Source of the DNA: Branchiostoma floridae
Lineage: Eukaryota > Chordata > Leptocardii > Amphioxiformes > Branchiostomatidae
Length of the DNA: 44,569 nt
Reading direction: 5' to 3'
Assembly (NCBI RefSeq): GCF_000003815.2
Contig: NW_023365704.1
Coordinates: 54,353 to 98,921, forward strand
The notes beneath the pieces were generated by a model. It was not told the DNA's origin, did not search any database, and was given only the letters and a program-made list of their open reading frames with translations. This document shows, in pieces, positions 9,960-21,722 of the stretch. Position 1 is the first letter of the stretch, and every line of letters begins with the position of its first letter. The position numbers were made by a program, and so were the translations under genes.

Positions 9960-10350
9960 GGCTGGGAAAGCCCGGGGCGGTGAAAATGACACTACTTTTA
10001 ATAACAATGGGTGTAATTACGGCGCAGTCGAGGCCCGGGGAGATAATTAGGTGATAATTACCGCTAATTTATGCACCAGTCATTCGCACACAAAAGCATA
10101 CGTCGATAGTTTCCACGCGTACGCACAAGTGTACTAAGGTGGCACAGCTAGTGCACACGGGTTTCCACAGGAAGGACACGTAATATGGACACGCAAGTGG
10201 TCCGTTTCAACGGGTTTCCACGGGTGCCCCATGTAGGGGCACGTCACGATTGCACAGTGGGCACCCGTTGAAACTCGTGGACACTGAATTTACCTGCATG
10301 TGTACACGGGTTTACACGGTGGAAATCTGCCTTTTCGCGCAGTGTACTGG
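9960..10350. repeat. Dispersed repeat with ACGGGTTTCCAC words, inverted relative at 30130-30235
   Basis: The block CCGGGGAGATAATTAGGTG...CCGCTAATTTATGCA (10037-10075) recurs in reverse complement near 30145-30200. Downstream are several ACGGGTTTCCACGG-type words (10155-10320), including a potential hairpin between about 10205 and 10280 (GGGTGCCCC / GGGCACCCG flanks). It is probably part of a non-autonomous transposon of unknown type. Confidence 0.45.
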
Positions 10351-12373
10351 TAAATACAAAATTTCGTCTGAGGCCATTCCTATACACAAAAATGACAAAA
10401 TGCTTGCCAAAACACAAACATCACACGATGATATCACTCACGCTTTATTACCATCCCATGCAAAGCAGAGGTATACAAAGCCAGATATTTCCCACGCACC
10501 GTCATCGAGTGGAACACCTTTCCAGGCACACTAGTATCATGTACTTCTCTTCAGCTTTTTAAGAATTTTTGGCCAGTCACCTTGACCTCCCCGCCAACAC
10601 TCTATAGGGCCCCTTTTTTGTTTACTAATATTGCTGTTGTACATAGTTGCACAATGCAGTACAATTTACGCACTTTTTTTGTTCGTTTCAGACGCCTCAT
10701 GGGCGGAGCCGATGGTATAGTACTGCGATTGAGTTCTCAGGAGGTCTAAATATTCCACGCACGTATTCCCTAGGGAATTCGTTTTTGGCAAAACCTTGCG
10801 GGAACGGCATATAAAATTGAGGAAAATGTAATGTAGTTCTTTGGAGATAGCATTGGCCGTAGTTTTTAAACACTATTGCTGCTTTTTGAAGATATTTCCA
10901 ATGAGCTTACTGGATGGTACTAAAACAAACCAAATACTTTGACTACATGATGCCGGCCTTTCTTTTGCATAGTGTTGCTGTGTGATAGAAGTGTTGTTTG
11001 TAGTTGTGTTTTGTTTTTTTATTTATTTGTTTTACATCACGCGCATTTGTGTGACCATTGCTGCATATTACTCTATTAGTTTCTTTTCTTTTTGTTTTGT
11101 TTTCCTTGGGTGATATCGGCGCACACCCCAATCTTCCGTGACCGGGGTTCGTGTTAGCCAGTGAATTCTTTCTGTAGCCTGATCCATGTGGAGAAGTTCA
11201 TCTGTGGGTACAAAGAGAGATACATGTAGCAATGCCATTAACAGATCCTATGTAACAAATGGTCTTTGTAGGTATACCCTTCCTCTGTATAAACGGAGTC
11301 TATTTCGGAGTAAGTTTTCAAAATGCAAAGGACCGCAATGTGAAAGGAAAAATTGGTGAAATGTTGTTAATTCGAAAAACGTTTACACTGACACAATTGC
11401 AGATCACCCATATTTATTTAATTTAACAGATAACACCAAATACACTATAATTTGTCTCCAGGTGCTCATATATAGCACTATAAGGCAATATATTTCACGT
11501 TGTCCCTGGCTGTGGGCCCAAAGAAAGGGGGAAAAAGAAGGAAAAGAGGGAAAACAAATACTACAAAATATTTGATTCAATGATAATAACAAATCACGCA
11601 TCAAACAACAAAATAAATACCCAAACTCTCAAAACTAAAGCCTGCAACTTACAAGATCAAAGCCAAGGAACTTAAACGGTATATTATAAGTTATAGAGAG
11701 CGATAAGTGTGCTAGAGTTGTAGTATGATAAACGTTTGAGTATCATCGGGAGCTCCCCTCTACGGTGCTAGGAGTGATAAGTGCCCACCAAGGCAGAGGG
11801 GCGCACACGGGCCGGTTTACGAATTAAACCCTACGATGAACCACGACACACCCAGCTCAAACAGAACCTCAACATGTAGTGGTGGGAGGTTTGACCAACT
11901 TGCGTAAATTTCCTACGGAGTGCGAAAGACTACCGAATGGCAGAAAAGCTGCCCCGAACAGAGTCCGACCAATCCAGGGGAGACTGGATACCAGGTAAGG
12001 TTTAAACCATCCAAAACACACATACCTGAAATTCGGGACGCATCGGGACGATAGGGAGTCCCTGTCACGTCGACTCCGGCCCCGGGGCACTTGCACACGG
12101 CGTACCAGCCTTGATGGCATCCATGGACTCTGACTAGTCCAAATGTCCAGAGAACCGTCTTTTATAGTCTTTTCAAATTTTGTTTGGCAGCTGGGGTGGG
12201 GTTAACTAAATGCATCACATTCGATTGGTTAAGGCATTAAATTCCTATTTGATACAATTTGATATTTAGATGATGTAGTGGCTTCATAGACAGACGCACA
12301 GTAAGTCACGTACACAATATTCCTTTCCCCCCACGCCACCAATGCCAAGCAACGAGGTTACTGACGGCTGTTA
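10351..12373. other. No gene recognised
   Basis: The ORFs in this stretch (for example 11869-12120 minus and 11404-11604 minus) are short and overlap each other without splice or motif support. No RNA gene was seen. It is treated as non-coding or degraded repeat. Confidence 0.5.
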
Positions 12374-14196
12374 TGTGAAAATTCAAGCGTCCGAAACTGC
12401 CCAGATGGCGTTTACAACCGTCCAAGGGCGTTTGGGCGCGTTTCAAACCATCTGGACGCGTCAATTGCCGTCAGAAACGGCCGCGAACACATCGTGAGCG
12501 TCCGGGCTGTTCTGTCAGTTTTTTTGGTGAACGACCGGACGGCTGAAAGACCTTCCATTGCCGTCTGAGACGGCCACTTTTGGGGCTATAAAATACTTAG
12601 TCACCCGACGCCCTCAGACGGCTTTCGTCTTTCCTTATTCCCCATAGGAAACATGACGTTTTAACTTCTGCACATGCGCCAATTTCAGCGGGTGAATTCG
12701 AATTTCAGACCGTTGAACAATCCGGTGGTTGCAGGACATATGTTCAGAAGGTGACTATTTCTGTGGATTTTATGTCCGTTTGTTAAATTTTGCTTACTTG
12801 TGGACCAAGGACTTAGCGTCTAGACGTAGCAGCTGATGTTTCTACGACACTGAGCTGAGGTTGGGTTTACGACGATGACTGTATCCGTTATTTATGCTAA
12901 AAAAGAATGTACAAAAATTATTTGTCGTGCGCCGACAAGGGGGATAAATCATACTACTTACATGAAGCAACTGTGAAACGTTGGACAGGAGAAATCACAG
13001 ATGCCGTCAAAAGAAGCAGCGTAATATATTAAATCTTCCGTTAGCTGACTGTCGATACTGGCGACGGTAAGTGAATACTCATTTTATTCTTATCTTTTGT
13101 ACATGTTGTTGCAAAGTTTGCCGACGACGGTTGCAATGTTTACCGTTACGATTCCCTCCCCACATACGCAAAGATATGATAAAATTTAGGATCTTATTTT
13201 GATGCCACAAAATAAAAAGACACGTTGTAGAATACTTGTCAAAAATGTCTGTTGTTTCGATTAAGAATGATAATGCTGTTAAAATGTAGATTTAGACAAC
13301 AGGTAATGATATAGCGCCTACCGATTTTGCCGTCAATGAAATCGGCCCTCCCAAATACTAGGGGTCAGTAACTTATGAAACGGACCAATTTGTTTCGCTA
13401 CCGCGAAATAAAAATGACGTATGAGCTTTGTAGAAACTGTATTGCACATTTACAATATATCCAGTCTTTAATTAAGACTGGTGTGATTAAAATGTACGAT
13501 AGAGAATTATAAAACGTCCTGTATTCACCCTTGATGTTATGTGGACTCGTCCATTATGATGTAAATTGTCGGCACGGCGGCACAAAGAGCCGCGGACACG
13601 ATTGAAGGTCGGATTGAATTTCATACTTGTAGCAAAGTTTATTAAACGTCGCGAAGTATGTCTAAATTTACGAAGAAATTTGTTCAAGTTGCGTTTGATT
13701 TTAGCTAAACCTGACGGCCCAGTCGTGGGTGGTCTTCTACAATCCACTGCCTGGCCAAGGCCTGCTGAATAATTGTTTGTTTGGTCATTGGTTTGGTATG
13801 TGGCAACGCTTGTCCCAAGAGGCCATAAAATTATAGCCGTGACCGGATGGCGTCAGAAACGGCGTCCGGGCAGCCGTCTACGCACTTGCCAAATTAAATG
13901 CACCGGCCTGTTATGAGTTTCTACCATACTGCCTGACTAGCTAAAACTGTGTCTTGAAGGAAAATATTTTGCTAGGAGTTTGGCCCAGATGTTAACCTTT
14001 AGTAATATAGCGATGACTGGCTCTTGGCCATTCATTCCATTTTCTGTCGAATTTTACTATCTGTACCCCCCGTGGGATGGCCTGGCGAAGGCTACCGTCC
14101 GCCGCCGTAACCGTCCAAATCGTCCCAATAATTTCAGATGCCTTGGACGGTTGTCGCAAACATCGTTTCGCCGTCTGGGACGCTTGTATTTTCACA
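12374..14196. mobile_element. 1.8 kb TIR element carrying clustered CCGTC motifs at both ends
   Basis: TGTGAAAATTCAAGCGTCC at 12374-12392 matches the reverse complement of 14178-14196 with one difference plus one end base. The similarity continues inward (ACAACCGTCCAAGG present in both). Both ends are dense in CCGTC/GACGG words (12380-12620 and 13840-14180), as in transposons with arrayed transposase sites. There are no transposase-like ORFs inside, so it is non-autonomous. A TATAAAA-like word lies at about 12588. The target duplication is unclear. Confidence 0.65.
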
Positions 14197-14602
14197 AAGC
14201 CCACAAACAAAGTTCTCAATCAGCGATACTCAGCCATATGTGTGTGTGTGCTCGGAATATAGTTACAGAAATGGATCTCTCTGTGACTATAATGCCCTCG
14301 CCAGTATGACAGAAGGTTTTACAAACGGTTTCGCCAGGACTTTTTAGGTCTATATGTAGGTCAACAGCAAATAACTAAAAAAGTTGTGGATGTGGATGGA
14401 TCTTAATTGAACAGTCTGGTCTTCTTGACTGTGTATTTGAATATCATTTCCAGTCGTATTATTGTGCTACTATCCACTCACTTTCAATTCCAATTTCAAT
14501 ATCCAATTCGACAAGGTTTAACAGAAAGAAAGTGTTCTCATATTAACTGTCAGAGGAGAACAATAGTTAAATAGCCCGGGTGCATGGATCCATCACCACT
14601 CG

Positions 14603-14845
14603 TCAGGAAGTTGACGGGATCTCAGAGTAATCTTTCAGCACGGCGGCGCGGAAACTCGAACACGCACGGAGGGAGGAAGTGAACCAGCCGCTCATTAATG
14701 GCAAGCTATCAATCATGTCGGGAACAACGTTGTAAGTGATTTCCTGTTCATGGTCAGTCCCTGTTGCCCTCAGAAAGCTGTTGTCAAAATGGAGGCGAGA
14801 CACCGATGAAGGACAGTCATGAAGATGACATTTTACACCGGACAC
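14603..14845 (-). CDS. Possible terminal exon, unknown protein
   Basis: An 80-codon minus-strand frame from ATG at 14845 to TGA reads protein-like (SRLHFDNSFLRATGTDHEQE, ITYNVVPDMIDSLPLMSGWF, SLRACSSFRAAVLKDYSEI). I recognise no domain, and no upstream exon was identified. It could be a last exon whose start lies upstream on the minus strand, or a chance ORF. The overlap with no repeat family and the even composition favour a remnant or real exon. Confidence 0.3.
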   Translation of the reverse strand: MSGVKCHLHDCPSSVSRLHFDNSFLRATGTDHEQEITYNVVPDMIDSLPLMSGWFTSSLRACSSFRAAVLKDYSEIPSTS

Positions 14846-14869
14846 TTACTGTCGCTAGTTGAGCCAGGG

Positions 14870-15137
14870 CGTCTTTTGTGAAATGCCACAACATGGCAAT
14901 TGAAATTAAATTATGACCCTCAAAAACTATTTATAACACATAACCTAGACAAACAGAACAAAACCCACATATTCATAAACTACATGCCAGGATGTCTTTT
15001 TTGACATGCCACAACTATTTATGACACATAAAGTCGACAGACAGAACGACTGGACAATAAAAAGCACAGCTTCTTACTCTACATGCCATGGCGTTTTTTC
15101 GACATGCCACAACATATCTAATGAAATTTATTTCATG
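14870..15137. repeat. Tandem satellite-like units (about 115-130 bp)
   Basis: Three degenerate units each contain GACATGCCACAAC-like, TATTTATGACACATAA-like and CAGACAGAAC-like words. A further partial unit resumes at about 15980-16060, on the far side of the 1 kb element at 15138-15979, showing that the element inserted into the array. Confidence 0.55.
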
Positions 15138-15979
15138 ACCATTATAAAGGTCATGGAGGTTATATTTTAACCTGTGTTTGTGTCTCTGTCTGTCAACAAG
15201 ATACCTCAAAATCGGCTGGATGGATTGGTTTCATACTTGGTGTGTTGGTAGGGTGTGATAAAAGCTGGAAATGATTAGATTTTTAGCCCCCTAGCGGCTT
15301 CTCTTTGTACTGCAGCGTAACTTCCGGTTCTGTTATTTCATGATCTGAACAAGCTATGGTCATAATTTTTGGGTGTTAGATAACTCTTGTGCTCAGAAAT
15401 AATGGCATAAGTTTGGGCCCCCTAGCGGCTAGTTTTGGGATATTAGGGGCATTTTGTCAAAACTTCTGTAGACGATAACTCAAGAAGGGAACATTTTCAG
15501 CCCCCTAACATGTAATAATGGAACTGCAGGGGCGTTTTTGTCAAGACATTTCAAAGATGATAACCGCAGAAAGGATCGACGGATTGACATAATTTTAGTC
15601 ATACAGGTAACTTAGGCAAAGATGCTGATAATGATATACATGTTATGCAAATCAGGACTTAATTTGCCTAATCAAAGATGAAATTGTATAATTCCATTGT
15701 TTCATTAACTGAACTTCAATAGATGTAGCACTTGTAAATTATGATGGGTGGAACATAAGCAGATGTCAACTATGTAAATGAGAAACTGATTTGCATAATT
15801 TATGCAAACATGCAAACCTCTTAATGATCAATGTTGGAAATTTTATACTTGTGACATGTGTACTGTACGTTAGGTAATGATTAACAACACTGCATAAATC
15901 ATGTTAATGTGTAAGTCATTTGCATGAAATTAACCAAAGGTCTAAATATTTCATGTAGGTATGAGGTCGCCGAACTCTA
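15138..15979 (+). mobile_element. Repeat family H copy 1 (Helentron-like, degraded)
   Basis: This copy starts at a degenerate version of the family's 5' end (GGTCATGGAGGTTATATTTT), then CTGTCTGTCAACAAGATA and modules with GGCCCCCTAGCGGC and GATAACTCAAGAAGGGAA. It ends in TCATGTAGGTATGAGGTCGC then GAACTCTA. It has the same order of blocks as the copies at 20567, 40932 and 41921. There is no protein-coding capacity on the plus strand. Confidence 0.75.
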
Positions 15980-16065
15980 TTTGAAATTAATTTTCTTACC
16001 CTCTAAACTATTGACGACACATACACATCACGATTGCAATTGAACTTAACTTTATGCCTTCCAAA

Positions 16066-16066
<1 letters not shown>

Positions 16067-16103
<37 letters not shown>

Positions 16104-16128
16104 ACACACACACACACACGCACACACA
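16067..16128. repeat. (CA)n microsatellite
   Basis: About 60 bp of alternating CA, with single interruptions (CATA, CGCA). Confidence 0.95.
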
Positions 16129-16355
16129 GCGCCCGTAACCATCAAACTCCTAACCTATACAAATTCACGTCGCCAGTGTTTTTTTCAAACCAACCTTTTT
16201 ATATATTTTTTCGTGCACCACCAGTGGAACCACCTGCCGCACTAGCTGCAATTTCTTTCCAGGACGCGATTTGCCTTGGGGCACTATGTTTTGCATCATT
16301 TAGAAGTGGAAGAAAAATGTACATGGTTATCTTACCCTTTTTCTCTTACATTTTT

Positions 16356-17228
16356 TACCTTCGCCAAGAACCGGTTATATTTTTGGTAGTGTTTGTTTGT
16401 TTGTATGTGTGTAGAACACCGGCATAACTGGAGAACTCCTGGATGGATTGTATTGATATTTGGTATGTGGGTGGATCTTGATGAGACCTGAAAACAATTA
16501 AGATTCTGGCCCCCCCTAGCAACTTGTTACGGTACTGCAGTGGAACTTCCTGTTTTGATATCTCGAGTTCTGGGACTGAGAGTACGAGGTGTACGTCTGG
16601 GCCCCCTAGCGGCATGTTTTGGAACTACAGGGGCTGGTTTAGTGTCAGACTTTAAAAGGGAATTACTCAAGATGGTGTTGACTGATCGTCATGATTTTTG
16701 GTATGTAGATAGCTTAAGTGATGCTTCATATAATTAAGTGTCAATTATGCAAATAGGAATCTAATTTGCATGATTAATTTAGGAAAGCATGTAACACCGC
16801 TTTGTTCCATTATAAGACTATGTGCAACATGTGATATTGGTAACAGAGAAAGACAAGAATATTGATAGATAAATATCATGCAAATATAGGCCTAATTTGC
16901 ATAATTAATGAGGAAATACTATAATCCCATTGTGGTAAATGACAGTATTTTCTTACTTATGGCATTTGGAATTCATGCAAAGACAAACATCATTAAATAT
17001 TAATTATGCAAATGAGGACCTTATTTGCATGAATTAGGAGAAATGCAATTATTGCTTTTTTTCTTACCATAGATTGTGTACATCTGTTATTTGGGGGAGG
17101 AGATGATCTACTAACATAATTTATGCAAATGAGAACCTCATTTGCATAATTAATGACAAACATAACTAATGCACTAGTTGTAAAGGTTAAGATCATTTGG
17201 CGAAGGTATGGGGTCGTGGAACTCTAGT
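16356..17228 (+). mobile_element. Repeat family H, variant with ACCTTCGCCAA ends
   Basis: This variant begins TACCTTCGCCAAG and ends CTTGGCGAAGGT-like (TTTGGCGAAGGTATGGGGTC at 17196-17215) then GTGGAACTCTAG. The subterminal inverted repeat is ACCTTCGCCAA, while its sibling copies have ACCTCCATGAAA. Internal modules are shared with the family (GGCCCCCTAGCGGC, palindromic ATGCAAAT pairs). Four octamer pairs lie in its last 480 bp. Confidence 0.7.
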
Positions 17229-18981
17229 TGTTATTGCTACAAATCACCCGGATGGAGGCCTGGCGAACCTCTGTCTCGTATCAGCCACACGGTGATTTAC
17301 ATCATTCACCCGGACGGGAGACCTGGCGCATCCCCGTCTTGTATTCAGCTATTCGAAAGGGTATATCACCCCGTAAGGAGCGGTATAACCCCGTCGTGTG
17401 TAAGCACGTTGACCGATGATGATGATGTTATTGGCTAAGTATCAGTAAATAAATGTCAGAATGTCGTCGGAAGAATTGACGAAAGTATTCCCCATTTTCT
17501 CTTACCGATTTGTTATTCTCTAAGTGCCAATATCAAATACACAGTAAGTACATGACAGAATTTCGTTGGCATATATGCGGATATCTTATCCTTTCTCCCT
17601 TACCTTTTTGTCATTGTTAATAACAAATACCAAAGACAGTACATTATATTGTAGTATCGAATAAAGCACAATTGTGTACGTCTAAAGAAGGGCCTATAGA
17701 GACTCTCTATTGGACACCATAGGGTGACAATTTCGATCAGCTTCATGTTCCTTATGTCTAAATTTGGTAATGTTATTTCTGCAATGTTCAGTTGCCAGTG
17801 TTTTACACCAATCGAGTTGTAAAATATACTCGCTATTGTACACCGTTTCTGCCATACTAATTCACTCAAAATCCAGCAGCATCGTCATTTATTTTTGAAA
17901 AAAAAACCGCATGTTTCTCAGCTGCAAGACGATCAACCATTCAACAATAATGTCTACTACAGTCTTATGTAATACTGTAACATTAGAGTTTTTATTCTTT
18001 CAATTATGCCATTTCACTCTTGTCAACTGTACATTTTGGGTACAATTCACTCACGAAAAGAGATTTTCCGAAAATATTTTGCACTGCATTATCTGCGGAA
18101 CTTTTTTTCTTTTGTAACGAACCGATTGCAGAGAAAACGTGACAACAGCGCCCAAGTCAAACCGTTTTTATAAATTTTTTAGCTTACCTACGTTACCATG
18201 TTTAGTCTGTTGGAATAGAATGTCCCTACCTTTGCATTAATAATAAACAGCACAACCAGATAAGCAATTGCCTCTAAATTAATGTTTAAAAGGCTAATTG
18301 TTCAAATTTTATTTCTTATCATAATCTCAACAAAATGTTATGTTACGATACCGTGTAAACGATGTAACTAACGTTGTCGAATTCTTCTTCAGAATGTTCT
18401 CAAAATTGAACATGCTAACGGCATATGATGGAAAAGATAGATTTGACGATTCCATACTGTTACTTTTGAGTTACATTAAAACGGATCTTCTTTGAAGAAC
18501 GTGTTTTCCTACACCTTTCTACCCCGATTTTCAATATCAAAGACGGATAGGCGCAATACAGTCGCACAATCAAACTTAACTGACCCGAATTTTCTGTTCA
18601 ACTATCTTCACTATCTGCCCTATATTTTGTATACGTATTTTAACTGCGATTAATTAACCTTGATGAATATTATAGGACATAGTGATTCCATATGTCTATA
18701 TGCTCACACCTGCAAAGACATAAAGAGAAACACCCCATAAGTGGGGCCTTCAACTGAGCGCTGGGTGGACTTTGTGTTGTCGGCGATGCGGTTGGTCGGG
18801 AACTGTGACAGTATCCAAACAAGAGGAGTGTTTTACTGTGTTTGGTCGCTGTTGCCATAAAACGAGCACATGTTGCCATAAAAGTAAGTGGTAAGTGGTA
18901 CCGGTTACAGCTAATGTGCTTGATGTTTCAAAGGCCGAGTTCTAAAAATACCTCGCGCCTCTTACAACGGAAGGAACCGTC
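17229..18981. other. No gene recognised; two related units at 17237-17330
   Basis: Two similar units (CACCCGGATGGAGGCCTGGCG and CACCCGGACGGGAGACCTGGCG types) are followed by GATGATGATG near 17419, which resembles a LINE-type 3' tail. The phrase TATCTTA-CC-TTTTCTCTTACC near 17490-17610 recurs at 8397-8420. The rest is AT-rich with no supported gene. Confidence 0.4.
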
Positions 18982-19272
18982 ATGGCGGATGACGTGGCTG
19001 CCTCGTGCTATGCCGAATTTGACCACAAGCTCTCTCACAAGGCCACTTCGTTTCCTGTGCGGGCCCAAACCAACCCTAGTAGTCGACCGGGAAACAAGGA
19101 AGCGGTCAAAGTTTGTATCCTTTGGTATGCCAAAGCTAAAGCCCTGATAAAAGTGAATAAGTTTTATATTCCAGATATAGCCTGCTACAGTTATGTAAGA
19201 ACCCCGGACAGTGCATGTTTTAATCCAGAACCATTATATCATTTCAGTACGACAAGTACTTTTTCACTTTAA
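18982..19272 (+). CDS. Possible first exon, unknown protein
   Basis: The ATG sits in a good context (GTCATGG). The frame begins MADDVAASCYAEFDHKLSHK, has a Pro/Ser/Asn/Arg-rich middle and stops at 19272. Codon composition of the first 45 codons looks coding and GC is higher than its surroundings; the last 40 codons look like intron read-through (a donor could lie near 19100). I do not recognise the protein and no second exon was found. Confidence 0.3.
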   Translation: MADDVAASCYAEFDHKLSHKATSFPVRAQTNPSSRPGNKEAVKVCILWYAKAKALIKVNKFYIPDIACYSYVRTPDSACFNPEPLYHFSTTSTFSL

Positions 19273-19835
19273 ACTAACTAACTTAAAGTTTGAGTGGATT
19301 GCGTAGAAAGAATATATAAGTGTTTATGTTAAGTGAACATATTTTGCTTCTTCACTATGTCTGTGGTACACATTCTGTTAACTGATACATTTCAGCATTT
19401 TGTTGTTTTCTTCTCAATAACAGTAGCTGTTTTAGACGAGGAGTGCTATGTTGGACATGTTCTTAATATTAATGCAACATAAGACAACATCTGTAATATG
19501 ACAGGACAATATAATCAAAGATGCTCTACAATTCGCAGATTTTGAAAGACACAGTCGACTATCCAGCCCGTATTATTAACTTAGAAAGTTAATTCTAAGA
19601 ATATAACGTAGACTTTTTAGCAAAATAGCCCAGATCTCGACATATTTAGCGTTTTAAACCTTACTAAGCCTATAACTGGAACTACATGAGAGTATATATG
19701 ACACTTCCCATTCCCAGTTGGGTGTTCATCTCTAACTGTGTGTTCATGTATGGTTACATGCCAAATTGAGCTTGCCTTTGGAGTAAAAAAGCCTCAAAAC
19801 TACAGCCTATGACGTAGAATACTATATAGTAACTG

Positions 19836-20300
19836 TACGAGGGGTGATCAATAAGTTCTCGGCCTGACCAAGAAATAACAAGCACAACTCAGATTTTGAG
19901 GCACAACTTCATAGTATGAAGTCTTTTATCAATATCCTCCAAATTACAAATCATTGGAGTCATTACTTTACAGGCATTCGTTTTTTTCTAAATTAGAAGG
20001 TAAGTGGCGAGAAAAAGAAGGCTGTAGTGTGATCAGACAATTTGACCCGCACACCTCAGGCTGAAGATCAATTGTCCACTTTTTTTTCGTTATCCCTTAC
20101 CTAACGTTACTGTGTGTCGCCTGCAACGTAATGATCACAATAATTTGAATTTTGGTACACATTCATATAAGACTTTATACATGTACGTGGGGTTATCAAT
20201 AATTCCTCAGCTTTACTAAGAAATAATAAGCACAGCTCAGATTTCGAAGCATAGATGTCAAGTATAAAGTCTTGCTCATCCCTGCTCTTTGCTGTTCCAA
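19836..20300 (+). mobile_element. Two tandem mariner-like 5' ends
   Basis: TACGAGGGGTGATCAATAAG (from 19836) followed by TTCTCGGCCTGACCAAGAAA is the familiar start of a mariner-type inverted repeat. A degenerate second copy begins at 20184 (TACGTGGGGTTATCAATAAT) in the same orientation, and both continue with AATAA(C/T)AAGCACA(A/G)CTCAGATTT. No opposite end and no transposase were found, so these are solo ends or a tandemly duplicated MITE. Confidence 0.6.
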
Positions 20301-20566
20301 CCTTCTTTCACGCTCCCCTTAAATTTTAGCTTTTTTTAGACTACACAGACTGTTGGTTGGCAGACATTCTTTTATCCGTGAAAAATATCCCATTTAGTGG
20401 CGATTGAAGAAAAAATACTTGCTAGCACGAGACATGAAGAAATTCAGAAAAAGTTAGTTATTCTTACCGTCATGATATATGACTGATGGTAGAAAGGAGC
20501 GACTTTAGCGGGAGACACACCACAGGAGTTTATATCCCATTAAACTACACAATATAACGTAATATT

Positions 20567-21662
20567 TACCTCCATGAAATGTCATGGAGGTTATATTTAT
20601 CTCCATGAAATGTAATGGAATGGAGGTTATATTTTACCCTGTGTTTGTCTGTGTGTGTGTGTGTAAACAAGATAACTAAAAAACGGTTGGGTGGATTAGT
20701 TTCATACTTAATGTGTTGGTAGGGTGTGATGAAAGCTTGAAATGATTAGATTTTGGGCCCCATAGCGGCTCCCCTTGGTACTGCAGCGCAACTTCCGGTT
20801 TTGCTATTTCGCTGTTCTGAACATGCTATGGTCACGATTTTTTAGTATTAGATAGCTCTTGTGCTCAGGAAGAAGTGACATAAGTTTGGACTCCCTAGCG
20901 TCTAGTTTTGGGATAGCAGGAGCATTTTTGTCAAAATCTTCTGAAGACGATAACTCAAGAAGGGAATAACGGATTTTCGTGATTTTTGGTATGTAGGTAC
21001 CTTAGACAATGTTGTACAATATGAGATACAAATTATGCAAAATAGGAGCACATTTGCATAATTAATGACAATATTCTATCATAGCAGTTTTTTCAATGTA
21101 TCTCTTGTTCCAGATGTTCTATGGTCTTGACATATTGGTGGCAGATAGCTTTTGGCGTCATGACAAAGTGGGGCAAGTTTCAGCCCCCTAACATTTAATT
21201 TTGGAACTGCAGGGGCGTTTTTGTCAAAACATTCCAAAGAGAATAACTGCAGAAAGGATTGACGGATTGGCATCATATTAGGCATGCGGGTACCTTAGGC
21301 AAAGATGTTCATAATGATATACATGTTATGCAAATTAGAGCTTAATTTGTATAATTAATGAGGAAATTGTATACTTCAATTGTTTTCAATAACTGGACTT
21401 CAATAAATGTAACACATGTTAATTACGATAGGTGGAATGTAAGCAGATACCAAATATGGTAATGAGGAACTTATTTGCATAATTTATGTAAAAATTCAAA
21501 ACCGCTTTATGATTGATGATGGGAATCTTATAATTGTGACATGTGTACGTTAGTCAATGATGAACAACACCATGCATAAATTATGTTAATGAGTTAGTCA
21601 ATTGCATGAAATTTACGAAAGCTCTAAATTTTCATGGAGGTATGAGGTCGTCGAACTCTAGT
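20567..21662 (+). mobile_element. Repeat family H copy 2 (most complete single copy)
   Basis: This copy starts TACCTCCATGAAATGTCATG (duplicated at about 20602), then a GT/GTCT microsatellite and AACAAGATAACT. It ends TTTTCATGGAGGTATGAGGT then CGTCGAACTCTAG and T. Modules with GGGCCCCATAGCGGC, AGGAGCATTTTTGTCAAAA, GATAACTCAAGAAGGGAATA and GGCATCATATTAGGCATGCG follow in the family order. Confidence 0.8.
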
Positions 21663-21722
21663 TTTTAAAATCTTTGAAAAATCTTTATTGTAAAAAAACT
21701 CTTAAGAGACGTGTACAACATA

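Noticed and set aside
13487-13772. Overlapping ORFs on both strands inside the CCGTC element
   Set aside because: No transposase motif, and the two strands are equally open.
16054-16245. ORF with long Thr-His run
   Set aside because: It is the translation of a (CA)n microsatellite.
15000-17200. Possible CRISPR-like array from regularly recurring octamer pairs
   Set aside because: Spacing is irregular, units are diverged and the context is a eukaryotic transposon; the recurrence is explained by family H modules.
18982-19120. ADAT1-like first exon (MADDVAxxCYxxF start)
   Set aside because: Only the first dozen residues resemble it; the following conserved deaminase sequence is absent.
21079-21285. 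Minus-strand ORF conserved among family H copies (also at 41411 and 42396)
   Set aside because: Similarity follows from shared repeat DNA; the frame is not extended or preferentially conserved, so I do not call it a protein.
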